Below are positions 9,603-22,562 of a stretch of 64,000 bases of DNA, in pieces. The stretch comes from Collybia mongolica (lineage: Eukaryota; Basidiomycota; Agaricomycetes; Agaricales; Clitocybaceae). The stretch spans positions 1,612,001-1,676,000 of the forward strand of contig JAAXNY010000004.1 in NCBI GenBank assembly GCA_013420905.1, given 5' to 3'. Below the pieces are notes generated by a model, which saw only the letters and a list, made by a program, of their open reading frames with translations, did no database searches and was not told the origin of the DNA. The translations under genes were made by a program, and so were the position numbers. Numbering within the stretch: position 1 is the stretch's first letter; each line of letters begins with the position of its first letter.

Positions 9603-12197
9603 TCATGTTCGTCCTGTAGACGGCTGTCGCCCATTAGAGGCCAGTGCTGAATTAATCTTTTCTGTCCATGTTGATGCCACATCCGAGTTAGCCGCTGCGT
9701 AACTATATGTCTTTGTTGTCTGTGACGCGCTCGTGAGACTGGAGCTCAAGAAGGGCAAAGAAACGACAGGACGCACGGTAAGGACAGCAAACTCCCGCTC
9801 TCCTTTCCGCTCCACACTCGCTACGATACCGCGTGATTCCTTCTCTTTGTCTTTCTCCTTCAGCTTTTCAGAAGCACGCAGGGCAAGCTCCGATTTGATT
9901 GATATATCACCAGGAACTTTTGGTGGCTGCTTAAGACAGAGAAGCCGTCGGCTAGTAAGGATAAGCAATCTGGCCTTCGCTTTCCTAGGCGGAACGGGAA
10001 GAGGTAACAGCCTACTCGCACGCCGTCGAAGAGATCGCGCTTCAACCACAGATTTGAAAAGAACGGTTTCACCTTCTGGGAGTTTGAGAGCCGCGGCACT
10101 AAGGTCAGTGTCAGTGTTCGTAGACGATTGACGTCGGAAGACTAGGTCTCACTAATCTACGTCGTTGGGTGGTCCATTTCCCTGTACCGGGGACATCGAC
10201 TTATTTCTTCCTCTTTCTTCTTCGGATTGTATCACCTCATTTAGAACATCAGGCGATGTTCGTTCTGTTGCAGTGGGGTGCATTGCGTCCATCCGCTGGA
10301 TAAGCATTTCAGCGGGGCTCCCTTCCGACGAGCTCGTTGGCGAGCCCGTTATAGGGGACTCTCGATGCCTCGAGGGCCCCACTGACTCTGGTTGGACATC
10401 ACGAACCGTAGATTCCGTTTCCCGCCTAATTGGTGTAGGTCGGCGAGTCTCCCCCAGGGGTCCAATATCCACGAGGTGATCGGGCGTCATGGTGACGCTG
10501 TTAGCGTTGCCATTAATGTAACCATTCATCCGCCGTTCGTAGTCCGGTACATCGGCATCTGAGGCCCAACCCACTTCGTCCAAATCAGAACCGTCGCTAA
10601 CAACGAGATCATCCCAAGCCGCATCAACATCATCCCAATCTTGGTCGTGCCCTTGTGCGAGAGGGTGCTGTCGTTTCACCAGGCCAGGTTCGAGGGGAGG
10701 TGGAGGATCCGTCCAGAGTGTTTCCCAATTGATAGAAGAAAAGAATGGGTGCGACCGTAAGGCTAGCATAGCATTGTCAGACCCAGGCGACCCGACACCT
10801 AATCGTTCTGCAGGATCACGAACCTGATGGGAAATTAGTTCAGCTGCTTACAGTATGAGACCTGGAGTATATCGACTTACCAGCAACCGTCGAATCAAAT
10901 CTTGGGCTTCTACATCGAAACCTTCGGGGAAGGTATACTCGAGGTGCTTGATCTTTTGCCATGTGAGGTACTCGGAGAGTCCCTGGAAGGCAAACCTGCC
11001 AGCTATCATCTGGTATATTATGCACCCAAGCGCCCAGAAATCAGAGCTGGCGATATGAGTAAGCTCCAGGTGCGCCAGGGTTATGATAATAATGATGACA
11101 CCTTCTGCTGGTTTCTTTGGCCTCAAGGAGTTCGGGGGCAACGTATTGGGCAGTTCCAACCCAAGTTTCCGCCTTTTGTGCTGACACAACAATAAGTATG
11201 AAAGAAATATTAATAAAGTCTGAAAACCCCTACTCCCTGTTTCAAGGATTTTCCCTGTCCCAAAATCCGTGATCTTTATTCGATAGTCATCATCAAGGAG
11301 GAGGTTCTCCGGTTTGAGATCGCTAGGATCGCGCTGTTATTGATGATTGGTTAGGGTTATTGAGAGTGACTCCTCACCGATGGATGACGCCCTTTGAATG
11401 CATATAATCAAGAGCATCCACGACTTGAGCGGCGTAATACTGTGCACACTTCGTAGATAAGGATCCCAGCTTCGATATTAAAGACTGCATTTCTCCATTC
11501 CTAGCAAGATCGATGACGAAGTCTGTAAAAGCCAAAGGTTAACTGCGGGCTGAATTTTATAATTTGAACAGACGCACACAACCTCCATTCATCTTGAAAT
11601 GCATAGAAAAGGCGCACAATGCCAGGATGACCCGCTCCCAAACGAACTAGTGCATTTTTCTCTGCAAGAGCCGTGGACATTTTGTCTTTCTTGATGAGGT
11701 GTGCCTTTTCTAGAACTTTGATGGCATATTGGTTTCCGGTGCGAATGTGGGTTGCAAGCTTGACCTGTTTTCGTTTTTAAGATTGGTGAGGGTGTCGCGA
11801 AAGGTAGACTGACAGTGGAATAAGATCCCTCGCCCAACAAGCTTCCAAACTTGAAATCATCTGGAGTAGCGGCTACATTCCTGCCACGGGATTTTGAACG
11901 AGCTTTCATACTCGAATTTGCAGTTCGACCAAGGTCCTGAGGGGTATCGGTCATACCGAGTTCTTGTGCAAGATAAGAGGGTGGTAGTGATGAATTTGGA
12001 ATGCGAGATTGTGGGCTTTGTGATCGGGGTGCAGAAAAGGTGCGGGCAGGTCGTGGTCGGGGTGGGGTCAGTAAGGGCGATGGGCCCGAGTCTGAGCTCG
12101 AGGTGGAAATAACAGAGGCATTTCTGCTAAGAGCAGATAGATTTGCTGGAACGGAAGAATCTGGAGACAGTGTAGATTTTTTATCGACACTCAGCAT
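9603..12197 (-). CDS. PDK1: PDK1-type (phosphoinositide-dependent kinase 1) AGC master kinase with C-terminal PH domain
   Basis: PDK1/Pkh kinases phosphorylate the activation loop of AGC kinases such as Akt/Ypk/S6K. The disordered N-terminus (~115 residues) is followed by the kinase domain: FKFGSLLGEGSYST (P-loop), QYAIKVLEKAHLIKKDK (VAIK-type lysine), GVIHRDLKPENLLLDDD (catalytic loop), KITDFGTGKIL (DFG) and ETWVGTAQYVAPELL, in which Thr occupies the usual activation-loop serine position. RRLL and HPFFSSINWETLW close the kinase. After an acidic Ser/Pro linker, an intron with donor GTGAGA (near 10152) and acceptor CTTAG joins NDVD to YAAALKLPEGETVLF and a PH-like domain (KSVVEARSLRRRASRLLPLP, LLILTSRRLLCLK, ENKINSAL-like end). 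A 57-base stretch, GTGCGT...CACAG, inside the PH domain can be either intron or in-frame exon. Confidence 0.9.
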
Positions 12198-13448
12198 TCA
12201 GAAAGACGGATTGTGAAGAAGTGGATAATACGGTAGAACAAACTGACATTGCATCACAATTATGATCGAGGTCCATCCCACCAATCTTTCTTCCCACGCT
12301 GCCCCACTCCCTTTCGGATCTTCAACTCAACGTTGCACTCGACGTCAAGCTTCACTGTCCCTACATAGCCGCATGGGGTCTTCGAAACTCTGAAACTTGT
12401 CAATCCCAATAGTCACATCATTGCCTTTTTATAAATTTACATCTTATTCATTCAAACTGTTCCCGGCAAAATCGACCTCGGACTCCGGCTGTCGAGCGAA
12501 CCACCTCGTCCTCTACCGTAAGCAACTGCGGATTTCCGTCTATTCCGGTAACGCATGTATTTTTTTCCCAGGTCACCGGAGCCAAGTAAGTTATTGTCGA
12601 ATTCAAAGGTGCTGTCACATCGACGACGCGAGTTTCTAGATACACGTGACCGTGACATAAGTTACGCTTGATCTTATCTCAAAAACGTGTCTTCCATTGT
12701 CCATTGTTCTCTCTTTTCGAATTGACACTTTCCCCAGGGCCTCTGTATGCTAAATGTTGAACAATGACTTTTGGTCTCACCGAGGATCATAAAATTTACA
12801 GCCCTAAAACCAAAGCCTCGTATTGTTCTGCCTCACATATTTTAAGAAAAATTCTTTGACCAAGGGGAATTACTTCAGCCTATTTGTCCGATGCCACTCG
12901 GTCAGATCATTACGGGGAGTATCCCGCGGATTTTCGTATTTTTCCATACAATAAGAGTACAGGATTGTAATAATAATATGTGTGTGGATCAATGCAGGTG
13001 GGGGTGATGGAGAGCGGTACGGTAGATGCAAGAGAAATCCCAGAATATGCAGGGCTATAACTAAATAAACAAGCATTGTAAGAAAGCATTTTAAAAACGA
13101 GACTTAAGAACGACGTCCATCCTAGATGGTAAGCGTGCGACCCGAGGCAGAGGTGTCGGAGACATCAAAACTATGCCGTAGAGAGCGGTGGGGAGAGAGC
13201 AAAACATAAGCGATAATATAACAGGAAAGCAAAAGATGAATAGCAGATGAGAACAAATCGTGATCATGATGAGAAGTTGAAAGATTGGCGCAGCGCCTCC
13301 GTTATCTTTCGAATGCTGGGGCCGCATGGACTGGATGTGTATACTTCGACGGCCGATGTCGACGGTGTTTTTTTTTTTTCGGCTGATGATGGGGAGTCAT
13401 GATAGGGAAAGGGGAAAATATCGGTGTCATCGTTACTTTGAGACTCTA
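12198..13448. other. intergenic between tandem minus-strand genes
   Basis: This holds the upstream region of the PDK1-type kinase and the 3' flank of the HMG-box gene. Frames at 12397-12658 and 12870-13327 lack splice partners, domain support or coding-like composition. A T-tract of about ten bases lies near 13369. Confidence 0.4.
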
Positions 13449-15079
13449 TTATGTGGCGCGAACCCCGTACGATTGGGGGGAGCTGACCTCGATGGGAGAT
13501 TCTGCTGCCGCGAACGACCGTTGCCAGCTGCCACCAACGCGGCGAGTGGACGCGTACCGGGCGCCTGCGGGAGGTACATAGGGTGTAGACTGTCCTGTGC
13601 CCGTATTTGTATCCGTCGGTGAGACCGAGGAAGTGGAGGCGATGGGAGAGGTGGGGGGCACATTATCATCGTAGTTCACGTATTGACTAAAGAAGTCCCC
13701 CGTTGCCGCGGCGGAAGTGTCCATATATGAATCCAACTCAGGGTATGCATCATAGCTTGACGAGGGACCTGATAATGAGCCCTCACTAGTGCCGACAGAC
13801 GCTGAAGGGGCTGTGAGACTGAAGTTGAAATTGGGGTCGATGTTTGACATGAAGCTGAAATCAAAACCCGCATCGAAACTGAAGGCCATGGGCTGCTGTC
13901 CCATACCCATCTCCAAGTTGTTGGTAGCGGTCCAATCGTAATCGCCGTTAACTTCGAATATGTTCGGGTCGTTGGTCGTGGCTAAAATCGCTTGGAGAGC
14001 CAAGTCAAACTCGGATGACGTGGGGAGCTGCGGGAGGCCAAAGGATAAAAATTCCTGAAAAAAACACGGCGGTTAAAAAATAAAAAAAAACCAGTACGAG
14101 AAGTCCAAAACTGGATACAAACCTCTTGCTGCTCCTGGAACGCGTTGTGCTCAAGCAGTGACGACGACGACGACGCGACGGCGTTGAATTGCTGTTCGGG
14201 CTGCCACTGGCTGACAATTTGAGGCAACGTAGAACTTGTTGCCGCAGGGGTTTGTGGTGGCACGCTGCCGTTGAAAAGGGCACTCAGTGCCACTGCGGGC
14301 GATCCAACCACACTTTGATCCCGAGTCACTGACTGGGAGGACGACGCATAGTTAGAGGAGGAGCTCTGCTCCTCGTCAGTTTGCTTGGGTTCAGAATCGG
14401 AGCTGCTCGCATAAGGAGAGGCGGCGGCCGATAGCGGGGGCGATGGGCCGGCAGTGCCGTAGCGAATAGCATCAGGAGCGTACACGGGCAGAGTGGTGGG
14501 GTATGAATAAGGAACACCAGATGTGACGCCCATAGGGAGAGAGGGCAGCGGACCCGTGCTGGGCGCCGCGGCGCGACGACGAGACGGGCGACCCCCATTT
14601 CTGACGCGCTCCTCTTCTTTCCTTTCTTTCTTCTCCCGCTTTGTCTGTTCCCGCTGAGCCTTGCTTTTGGGGTTGAAGCGGTAGTGGGGATACTTCGCGG
14701 CATGATTCATCTTTTCCACGTCTGCTAGGTAGTCCCAATATTGGCGCTCCACGGGCGTCAATGCCCTCCACATCTGACCAATAGTCTTCGAAATCATCGA
14801 TTGCACGCCTTGACCACGTAGATGTTTCGAAGTGTGTGCACGATAGAGCATGAACGCATTTTGAGGGCGAGGTATATCTTCATCACCTTCAGAGCTACTC
14901 TGGGCTCCAGTACGGATGGGGGCCATGTTAAATGCCAGGACAGACTGCCCAGAGACGGAAAATGGCGCTGAAAGAATCCGGTATTGGGGAGGAGAGGAGT
15001 CCCAGTTAGATAAACGACGTTGAGCGAGAAGAGCAGGCGCCAGGTTTGGTTGAATTTTCGTGGGCTCTTGTGGGTCCAT
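13449..15079 (-). CDS. MATA-type HMG-box transcription factor
   Basis: Two exons, 15079-14123 and 14054-13449, give 520 residues with an intact stop. The HMG box lies at about residues 69-143: IPRPQNAFMLYRAHTSKHL, ISKTIGQMWRALTPVERQYW, KMNHAAKYPHYRFNPKSK. The RPxNAFxLYR start and YRFxPK end are hallmarks of the fungal MATA/Ste11/Rox1/Prf1 group of sequence-specific HMG proteins, which act in mating, sexual development or repression. A basic stretch (KREKKERKEEERVRNGGRPSRRRAAA) right after the box is a likely nuclear localisation signal (first part read at about residues 150-175). The rest is Ser/Pro/Gln-rich and acidic, as in activation regions. Which member of the group it is cannot be told from the sequence. 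The intron carries a long T-rich polypyrimidine tract. Confidence 0.88.
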
Positions 15080-15923
15080 ATTTGTTTGATCTTTGTAAGC
15101 AGGTTTTTGCCGAGTTTGATCAGGAACGTGTTGCTCAACCTCACCTCATTGCGGTCTTCTTATAGCTTTCCTCGACTGCCAAAGCTATGAGCCACCACCC
15201 CACAACTTAGAAGCGCACAGAAAGAACCATCTGCTACAATATATTTGTGGCCAAACTCGATCATTGAGATATCAAAGCGATGTCGTATTTTCAGCACAAA
15301 AGGAGGGCCTGGTCCAAGTTCATGTTGGCCAGCGGCCGAGCAGTGCCTCATACCACACGGGACCAATATGCTCCGCTTTGATTAATAGCTTGAACCCTCA
15401 ACGCGTAACTCCTGTTACTATCCAAACGTACAGCGAATTCCCAAGATAGCCAGGGCCGAAAGATGAAGCTTGAAGCGGAATTGCAAGCTATTGTAGTCCT
15501 AATCGGGCAGATCTAGAGAACGTTACGCTGCGCATTGTCCCCTCAACTTGTTCGTGAGAATGCTCGCGATCGGAAGCGTAGAACATCGATTGATTCAAAC
15601 TTTTGACAGAGAGCATGAGCAATTTGTATGGATTACAGTAGTATGGACACACCCTCCCAACGTTGCGGGGGAACGAGAAACGTATACTAGTACACAGGTT
15701 TTATGTTGTAGGACCAAGACTGGGAATGAAGCCAAGGGACGAAACGACGAGTGCTCATGAAAACGAGTGACAACAGGAAGGATGGATGAGTGAGTCAATG
15801 AGGGAAACTATGAGTAAAAAGAGAAGGTAGCAAGAACATGGGCATGGAGAGGACTTGTAAAATCAGCCATAAATTCAAACGAGAAGGACCATCGCAACCC
15901 ACGAGTAGCAAGTCAATGGCTGC
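15080..15923. other. intergenic between tandem minus-strand genes
   Basis: The upstream region of the HMG-box gene runs into the 3' flank of the glycine-rich RRM gene. Short frames on both strands (15160-15366, 15264-15449, 15548-15798) show no domain or exon structure. Confidence 0.4.
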
Positions 15924-16797
15924 TTAGTAGCCGCCGCCACCGTAGCCACCTAACAGGGCGAAAATGAGTCGGTTGATAAGTGACAAAGAGTCAATCCAAA
16001 CCTTGATTATATCCTCCTCCTCCTCCACTATAACCGCCCTGGTAACCACCTCCTCCTCCTTGATAGCCTCCACCGCCTCCTTGATAACCACCACCACCAC
16101 CACTGTTGTACCCACCGCCTTAAAGAAAAGAATGAGAATCTCAGTAACGTGTCTGCGGCCATAGACAATTGACGTACCACCATAGCCACCTCCACCGCTG
16201 TAGCCTGAGAAACATATTCATAAATTAACATTATATTCATTTAAGCAGTGGGGATGGCGAACCTCCACCTCCGCCTCCGCCTCCACCTCGGGCATTGGCA
16301 AGATTAACTTTGATACGTCTTCCATCGAGCTCTTGCTCGTTCAGACCAGCGATTGCAGCATCAGCCTCTTGACCGGAACTGAATGTCACAAAACCGAATC
16401 CGCGCGAACGACCGGTGTCGCGGTCGCGCATAACGATGGACTACACATATATCAGCCTCTCATCTTACGCAAACGAGACGAAAGCGCAATGGAGCATCAT
16501 GGCAAGAGAGATAAGATAGCGCACATCAAGGACCTGACCAAATTCGGAAAATGCCTATAATTGGGAACATATATGATAAGAGACTATCACAAGAGCAACA
16601 GAATTGGAGAGCAGGCATGCAAGACCCCCCCAAAACCAAACTGACTTGACGCAACGTATCGTCCGTAGTGTTCCAACTCAAATTGCTGTACCAAGGATCA
16701 AAACCACTATTAGTTCGGCTCCCCCTCATACAGGAGAAGCGCAATCAAGGACCCATGGAGCAATACAGACTGACCCGACATAAACTTTTGCAGACAT
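15924..16797 (-). CDS. glycine-rich RNA-binding protein, single RRM
   Basis: Seven short exons (16797-16775, 16685-16646, 16554-16525, 16440-16263, 16204-16178, 16118-16002, 15949-15924) join in phase to a 146-residue protein. An RRM starts at residue 3: KVYVGNLSW (RNP2), then [20 protein letters not shown], then SRGFGFVTF (RNP1), ending [11 protein letters not shown]. The C-terminal ~50 residues are [19 protein letters not shown] repeats. This is the GRP7/CIRBP-like architecture of small RNA chaperones linked to cold and stress response and RNA processing. The RNP2 motif is split by the first intron and the Gly-rich tail by three. Two exons are 27 and 30 bases, so automatic gene finders may miss them. 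The stop follows GGYGGGGY. Confidence 0.93.
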
Positions 16798-17319
16798 GAT
16801 GATGACCTCCTTACTGTTACACGAAGCACGAAGTCCTGAAAACGAAAACCGATCTCGTAACCGGAAACGAAATTGATAGTGGTGGTTGAGGAAAGGAGAC
16901 GGGGGAAGTAATCGTGATGGGAAAAAGTTTTTATATGGTCTCGGGAAGTTTCAGGCTCCGCTTGTTACCTCAGCGATCGTGTCCTCGATTGAGTGTGTTT
17001 ATTCTTCCAGAAGCTTCCATCGAAGCAATATTGCGCAAGATGAAAAACCCATAAGGACGCCTTGCCAGGTCTTGTATATTTGAACTTGTCCCATGATACC
17101 GGTGAACAGGCCCGCCATGCTTGTGAAAGACTAGTAACAGTGTGTAAATGCAGTAAATGGAATACGATGTGTAGCGGAAAGCTCATGAGTAACAGGGAAA
17201 AGAAACAGAACGACTTGGTCTACTATTCAGACCAGACATTGCGGATCATTAATATGGTAAATGGCATGGTGGTCGTTACGGTCATGAAGAAAACCCAGAC
17301 GTCAGGCAAGTAAAGCTTT
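16798..17319. other. RRM gene promoter and ABC transporter 3' flank
   Basis: The stretch lies upstream of the RRM gene and downstream of the ABC transporter stop. I see no supported frame. Confidence 0.4.
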
Positions 17320-20300
17320 TCAAACGGAACCTTTCCTACTCTTCTCCTTCTTCTCCTTCTTCAACTTGCTTTTGTCAGTATCGCCTTTGATACTCCCGGC
17401 CGGACTTTCATTTCGTGTGCTTGCTTCTCCTCGTGCACTACCTTCATCAGTGGAAACCCTTGGTGAATCACGCTTGAGTCCAGGAATAATTGAAGAACTT
17501 TGCTTCCTCGTAGTTAGAGACATTCTCCGTGCAAGGCGCTGGAAATTTTGAGAAGATATTCGTTTTCTCTTGGGTTCGCTGTCTGGGTCAGGTGTGCCTG
17601 TTCTCGATGGAGGCGAGTTTACACTTTCTCCAAAGGTAACAACGGCAGGAATTGGAGTAGCAGCACGGTCAGGAGTTGCTTGCGCTGATGTATCATTGCT
17701 GGTGGGGAATGTCAAAGGCTCTTCAACAAAGGCCGTAGAAAGAGTGGCTGGCGCTTCCAAGGGATGATCACTAGTTAAACGTTCTGCGGCCGGAACGTTG
17801 GTGTCTTCGGGTTCCGAGGAAGGGAAAGTCACAGGTGATATTTCTGCCAAATCTATGGGGGTTTTGTTGTTTGTATGGGAGTCAGGCGACACAGGATGAA
17901 TATTTTCTGGTGCTTCCAAAGCACGGATTGATGGGGTGGCGCCCGATGATTCTGCTGCCGCGGGAACGAGATGCTGGTGGTCGCCAGCTGGGCTCGGCTC
18001 GTCAAGAACATATCCAGAAACCTCTCCTTTCGTACTATCCTCAATAGAAGGCGCAGGGTCATCTGTTGCAGATACTTGTTCCGCCCACATTGAAGCAAAG
18101 ACGCCATCGAGGGCAACAAGTTCTTTGTGACTACCTTGTTCTATGATCTGGCCGTCCTTGAGAACTAAAATACTGTCGGAACACTCATCAGTAGATGAAA
18201 GTAGGTAGAAATCGAAGATACGAACAGATCCGCAGAGGCAATGGTCTGAAATAATCAGTAAGACGATACTGCTGGAAGAATGGTATGACTAACCGATAGG
18301 CGATGCGCAATTGACAAGGAAGATCTCCCCTTGACAAGGTTCTGGAGGGCCTTCTGGATGTCTTTTTCGGTAGATGTGTCAAGTGCACTAAGAGAAGTTG
18401 ATGAGAACCTCCTAGAGCATTACATTGAAGGTTGGATTAACGGACCTCGTGGCCTCATCCAGCAAAAGTATAGGAGGATTTTTCAACAACGTTCTTGCAA
18501 TTGCGACACGTTGTTTCTCACCACCACTCAGTCTGACCCCCCGTTCGCCAACCTTGGTCTCATAACCTATCAAATATCGCCTTTAGGACTAGCATACGGA
18601 TGAAGGGAAATCTTACCATCTGGGAAAGTCATAATTCGATCGTGCATCTGCGCAGACCTGGCAGCAGTTTCGATCTCATCGGGAGAGGAGCCAAATTTAC
18701 CGTAGCTAATAGCATTCTACCTGTCAATGGTGGACAGAACACTCTAAGCATGCACTCACCCGATGTTGTAACCGATACTAGAATTGAATAACACGGAATC
18801 CTGGGGCACAACTCCAATGGCATGCCTTAGGCTCTTTTGAGTCACATCCCTGGATTCACAGTGAGATTGTTATTCAACGACAATGAATAACGAACGGACC
18901 TAATGTCCTTCCCGTCGATTAAAATTCGACCCTCGCCTTCCCCGAGATCGTAGAATCGATAGAGCAGACGCAAAATGGTAGACTTCCCAGCTCCAGATTC
19001 ACCTACAAGAGCCACAGATGATCCTTTGGGAACCTTGAAGGATATTCCTTTCAATGCAGTTGTGCGCCCGTCATACGAAAAATTGACATTATCTGAAATG
19101 TGCTAGGTGAGGCTTAGAAGATTATTTTGCAGGAGAGCTTACCAAACTCAATTTCACCATCATTGACAATCAAATCGGGAGCATTAGGCCTGTCATTGAC
19201 CTCGGTAGGTTCATTGAGCAATGCCAGAAGTCTTTCTGTGTCGACGAGTGATTGGTTGACTGATCGGTAGATATATCCAAGCTGGTTCAGCGGTCCATAT
19301 AGCTAGGATATTATGTTCGGCAATTGGCTGAGCGAATATAAACAAGGGGAATACGCACTTGGGCAAGATAAGTGATGAAAATGACAAAGCCTCCGGAATC
19401 GGTCTCCCCCGTGGTAACCCGGAAGGCGACGAGCATAGATCCTATGAGAAGGCCGAGAGTCTAAATACTAATTAGCTAAGGTTACAAGGACCTAAACAGT
19501 GACATACGATGATGAAGTTTTGAACAAGGTTCAGAACATTCAACGAGACTAAGATCAATAAATCAACGCATATTAACCGAAACAACTAGACGAGACGCAC
19601 TGATAACTTTGTATTCCAGTGCTTGATATTCGCGAAGGGCATTTCGATACCGATCTCCTTCATACTCTTCTCCTCCAAAATACTTGACAGTCTCGTAATT
19701 GAGGAGACAGTCCGTATGGATACCACGAGTGATCTGATAACAGAACATTAGATTTCATGTCAATGTATTTGTATAAGCGCCCATGTAACTTACAACATCA
19801 CGTTCATTCATTTTGCGTCTAATCTTCGTCCGCCATTGCGTAAGTATGACACTCGCAGCCACTTTTTCAGACGTTAATGATTGACAACTACCGATGACGC
19901 CATTATGAAAATAAAAACTCACCATAGGCAAACATGACAAAGAAGATAATGAGTGCCAACGTCCACTCAAACAAGATACAAAATGCCACTAATGCCACAG
20001 CAATATCAATAAAGGTTGGAATGATGTTGAATAGAATAAGCTAAAATGGGTTGAGACGCGATCCTAACACAAAACAAGTGGCAATTACCTCGAAAGTATG
20101 GTTAATAGCAGCGCCACGATCCAACACACGAAGAATTTCACCAGTCTTGCGCCGCGTGTGCCATGCAAAAGAAAGATTCAATAGATGGTCGAAAGATAGT
20201 TGAGACATTTCTACAATCAATTAAGCATGGTATCATAACTAGACTCCTGCAAAATGTATTACCTCTGTCGGAATATTGCATCACGGGAGCCCAGAGCGAC

Positions 20301-21641
20301 TAGGTTTAGCTATGAACACATGGAATATATAGGCAGGATGGATAAGGACTCACATCGCGGACGGCTGCCAAGCCACCACTTCCCTGCAAGAAACGGAATC
20401 CTACATATGCAAATAGGAATGGCCAAGGGGAACGACCAGAAGCACCATCAAGGACGCGAATAAGCTCTCCAAGAGCAAGGGGCATTGCTAGATTGATCAC
20501 ACGACCGATGACGAGAATAACAATACACAATGACTTGAATTAGCGAAGATCAGTATCACCACGGTATGAACATTAAGATATAATTACAGCCAACAGCTGG
20601 AGGTAGCTATCCTTGGTGGGCCAAAGATACGGGGTAAGGCGCCTGATGCGCCTCCAAATTTCCGTCCAGGACGGGTCAAGAGAAATCTCAGGTTTCGCAT
20701 CTGGCTGATAGGACATTAGTTAAACCCTATGAGCTTAGTAAGGGGAAAAACCTTAGAATCCCCAGCGTTCCACGGGGAAGGAGTTGGAGGCCGAGTGGTA
20801 GGAGCTGAACGCTGTAAATTGGATCGCGTAACATGGAAAGTGCCATATTTGCTCGCGTCGCCCGACATTCCAGGCACGGCAGAAAGACCCGTCGAAGGTT
20901 GAGCCCCAGCATCCGTTGGGAGTAGGAAAGAAGAGGACGTTGGAATTGGGGTCTCTACCCCGTCTGACTGGATGGCGGTGTACATGGTCCTTGGCAAGAG
21001 AATGGCCCCAAGGAGTGGTACCAAGAGTAAAGCGCGGAAAGTAGGGAAAACCAAATGAAGTAAGTCTTGGATTGGAATTGTTAATGTTGGAGGGGTTTCA
21101 GGAATGTGCGGAGGTAGTGGACCTGTGAATGACCTGGTAAGTACGGCATACATTAGATTAAGTGTTGGAATATTTTACGATTTTTCAGGGCATGCGAACT
21201 AATCCCAAGCATCACAACAAGTGCGATGTCGAGACACAATGCTATAGCGATTGCAGACTTGACCTTCTTCATAAACCAGACCTCTACACCCTGAACATCC
21301 TTCCAGGCCCCCAGAGCTGCCATGCCAGCAAACGCAACTAGACCAAGAACGGTATTAATCTCAAGGCCTGAATGGTGGGGCCATTGTTTGTCAAGGACTG
21401 CGTAGATAGCGAGGGTCAGGCCGTCACAAAGATAGGTGAAGGAAACTAGAGAAAGAAAGGTCAAAATGAAAGCACGACGAGGAACACGAGTGGCGACGAC
21501 GACTGGTGTTATAGGTGAAGGCGACGATGGAGCCGGAGGATGTGTGAAAATAAGAGAAAAAGTCGTAAGAAAGACTAGAGCAGGCGATAACACTCTCAAA
21601 ACAAATATGGGAAGGGCATGAGCTGCCAAAGAAGTAGACAT
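17320..21641 (-). CDS. HMT1/ABCB6-type half-size ABC transporter
   Basis: This is a heavy-metal-tolerance type ABCB half transporter; relatives export phytochelatins or glutathione-metal conjugates into vacuoles. The N-terminal extra membrane domain (TMD0) starts at [20 protein letters not shown] and has about five hydrophobic segments. After a Pro/Ser linker comes the six-helix core ([37 protein letters not shown], the family-typical [35 protein letters not shown]). The nucleotide-binding domain has Walker [11 protein letters not shown]-loop [11 protein letters not shown], signature [13 protein letters not shown], Walker B ILLLDEAT, and SIAHRLS. At least 13 exons are needed. After the ATPase domain a tail of ~250 residues follows (stop at 17320), rich in Ser/Pro/Glu and ending in a Lys-rich stretch; most relatives end soon after the ATPase. 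Metal substrate is inference from family. Confidence 0.92.
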
Positions 21642-22562
21642 GTTCGTCGCCGCCTCTTGTCAATGTATCGTCGTCGGTGGTGGCGAGTACGGAACTGGAA
21701 AGAAGCAACGACAAACTTGCACTTATATTCCGGAAACACGTGCCGTGGATCGCTTGACGTAAATCTTCCCTGACTTAAGCTTGGTTAAACTTTGATTCCA
21801 GTCCTTAGCAGATTGTACTTATGTATGTATACACCAGTAAAAAGTTTCTTCGACATATCCACCGTTTCCAGTTCATGATAGAAGTCTCTTTCCGGAGCAT
21901 TAGAAGGAGGGGTAGGAGGGAGGAATTTCTGAAAGACGCAAGTCAACTGTCATACCCATCTGACAATTGACGACTGAAATCATCGGCACAGTTCCGACGA
22001 TACCGCGGGGCTTTTAACAATAAAGGACACAAAGTGTTGACTGAACCGGAATGTAAAACATCTCCGTGGCTGAACTCGTCAGTATTTCGAAATAAGATGA
22101 TGACCCTTAAAACGGGGTTGCTTCTCTAAATTTCTCATGCAACTTCAAATCGTCAAGCTTCGAACAACTTCGGTGCGACGTACATTGACAGCACTCGCTC
22201 ACTACTCAGTACTCAGGTCTGAGTCACTATCGCCTCGAGGCTATGAGCCCTGATCCGAAGAGTTGCAACTGTTCAAACACATGTCGTCAACTGCCCATCA
22301 GTGGCACAGCTTGGCATGCCACGAGGCGACCTTTCCCAGCCTGAGTGAGCAACTTCAAGCCTAGCACCATCTCAAGTGATCCATCGTGAGCGCTTGCTTA
22401 ATACTATACATCAGTGATCATGCTGTGCCATCGAAAGGAAGAATGAAAGTGTGCGTTGGAGACTTCAGGGGTCATATCCTGAAGGTGATACTATACTGGT
22501 CTAAGCTCTAAGGTACATAAATCACATATAAAAACCGTCAAGAAGGTCCCAAACCGAGTAAT
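21642..22562. other. intergenic between tandem minus-strand genes
   Basis: This covers the ABC transporter upstream region and the 3' flank of the MFS gene. No frame of 60 codons or more is supported here, and I recognise no RNA gene or repeat. Confidence 0.4.

Noticed and set aside
13091..13327. 78-codon minus-strand frame with a hydrophobic stretch
   Set aside because: It lies just beyond the HMG-box gene stop, has no splice partners and is better explained as 3' UTR.
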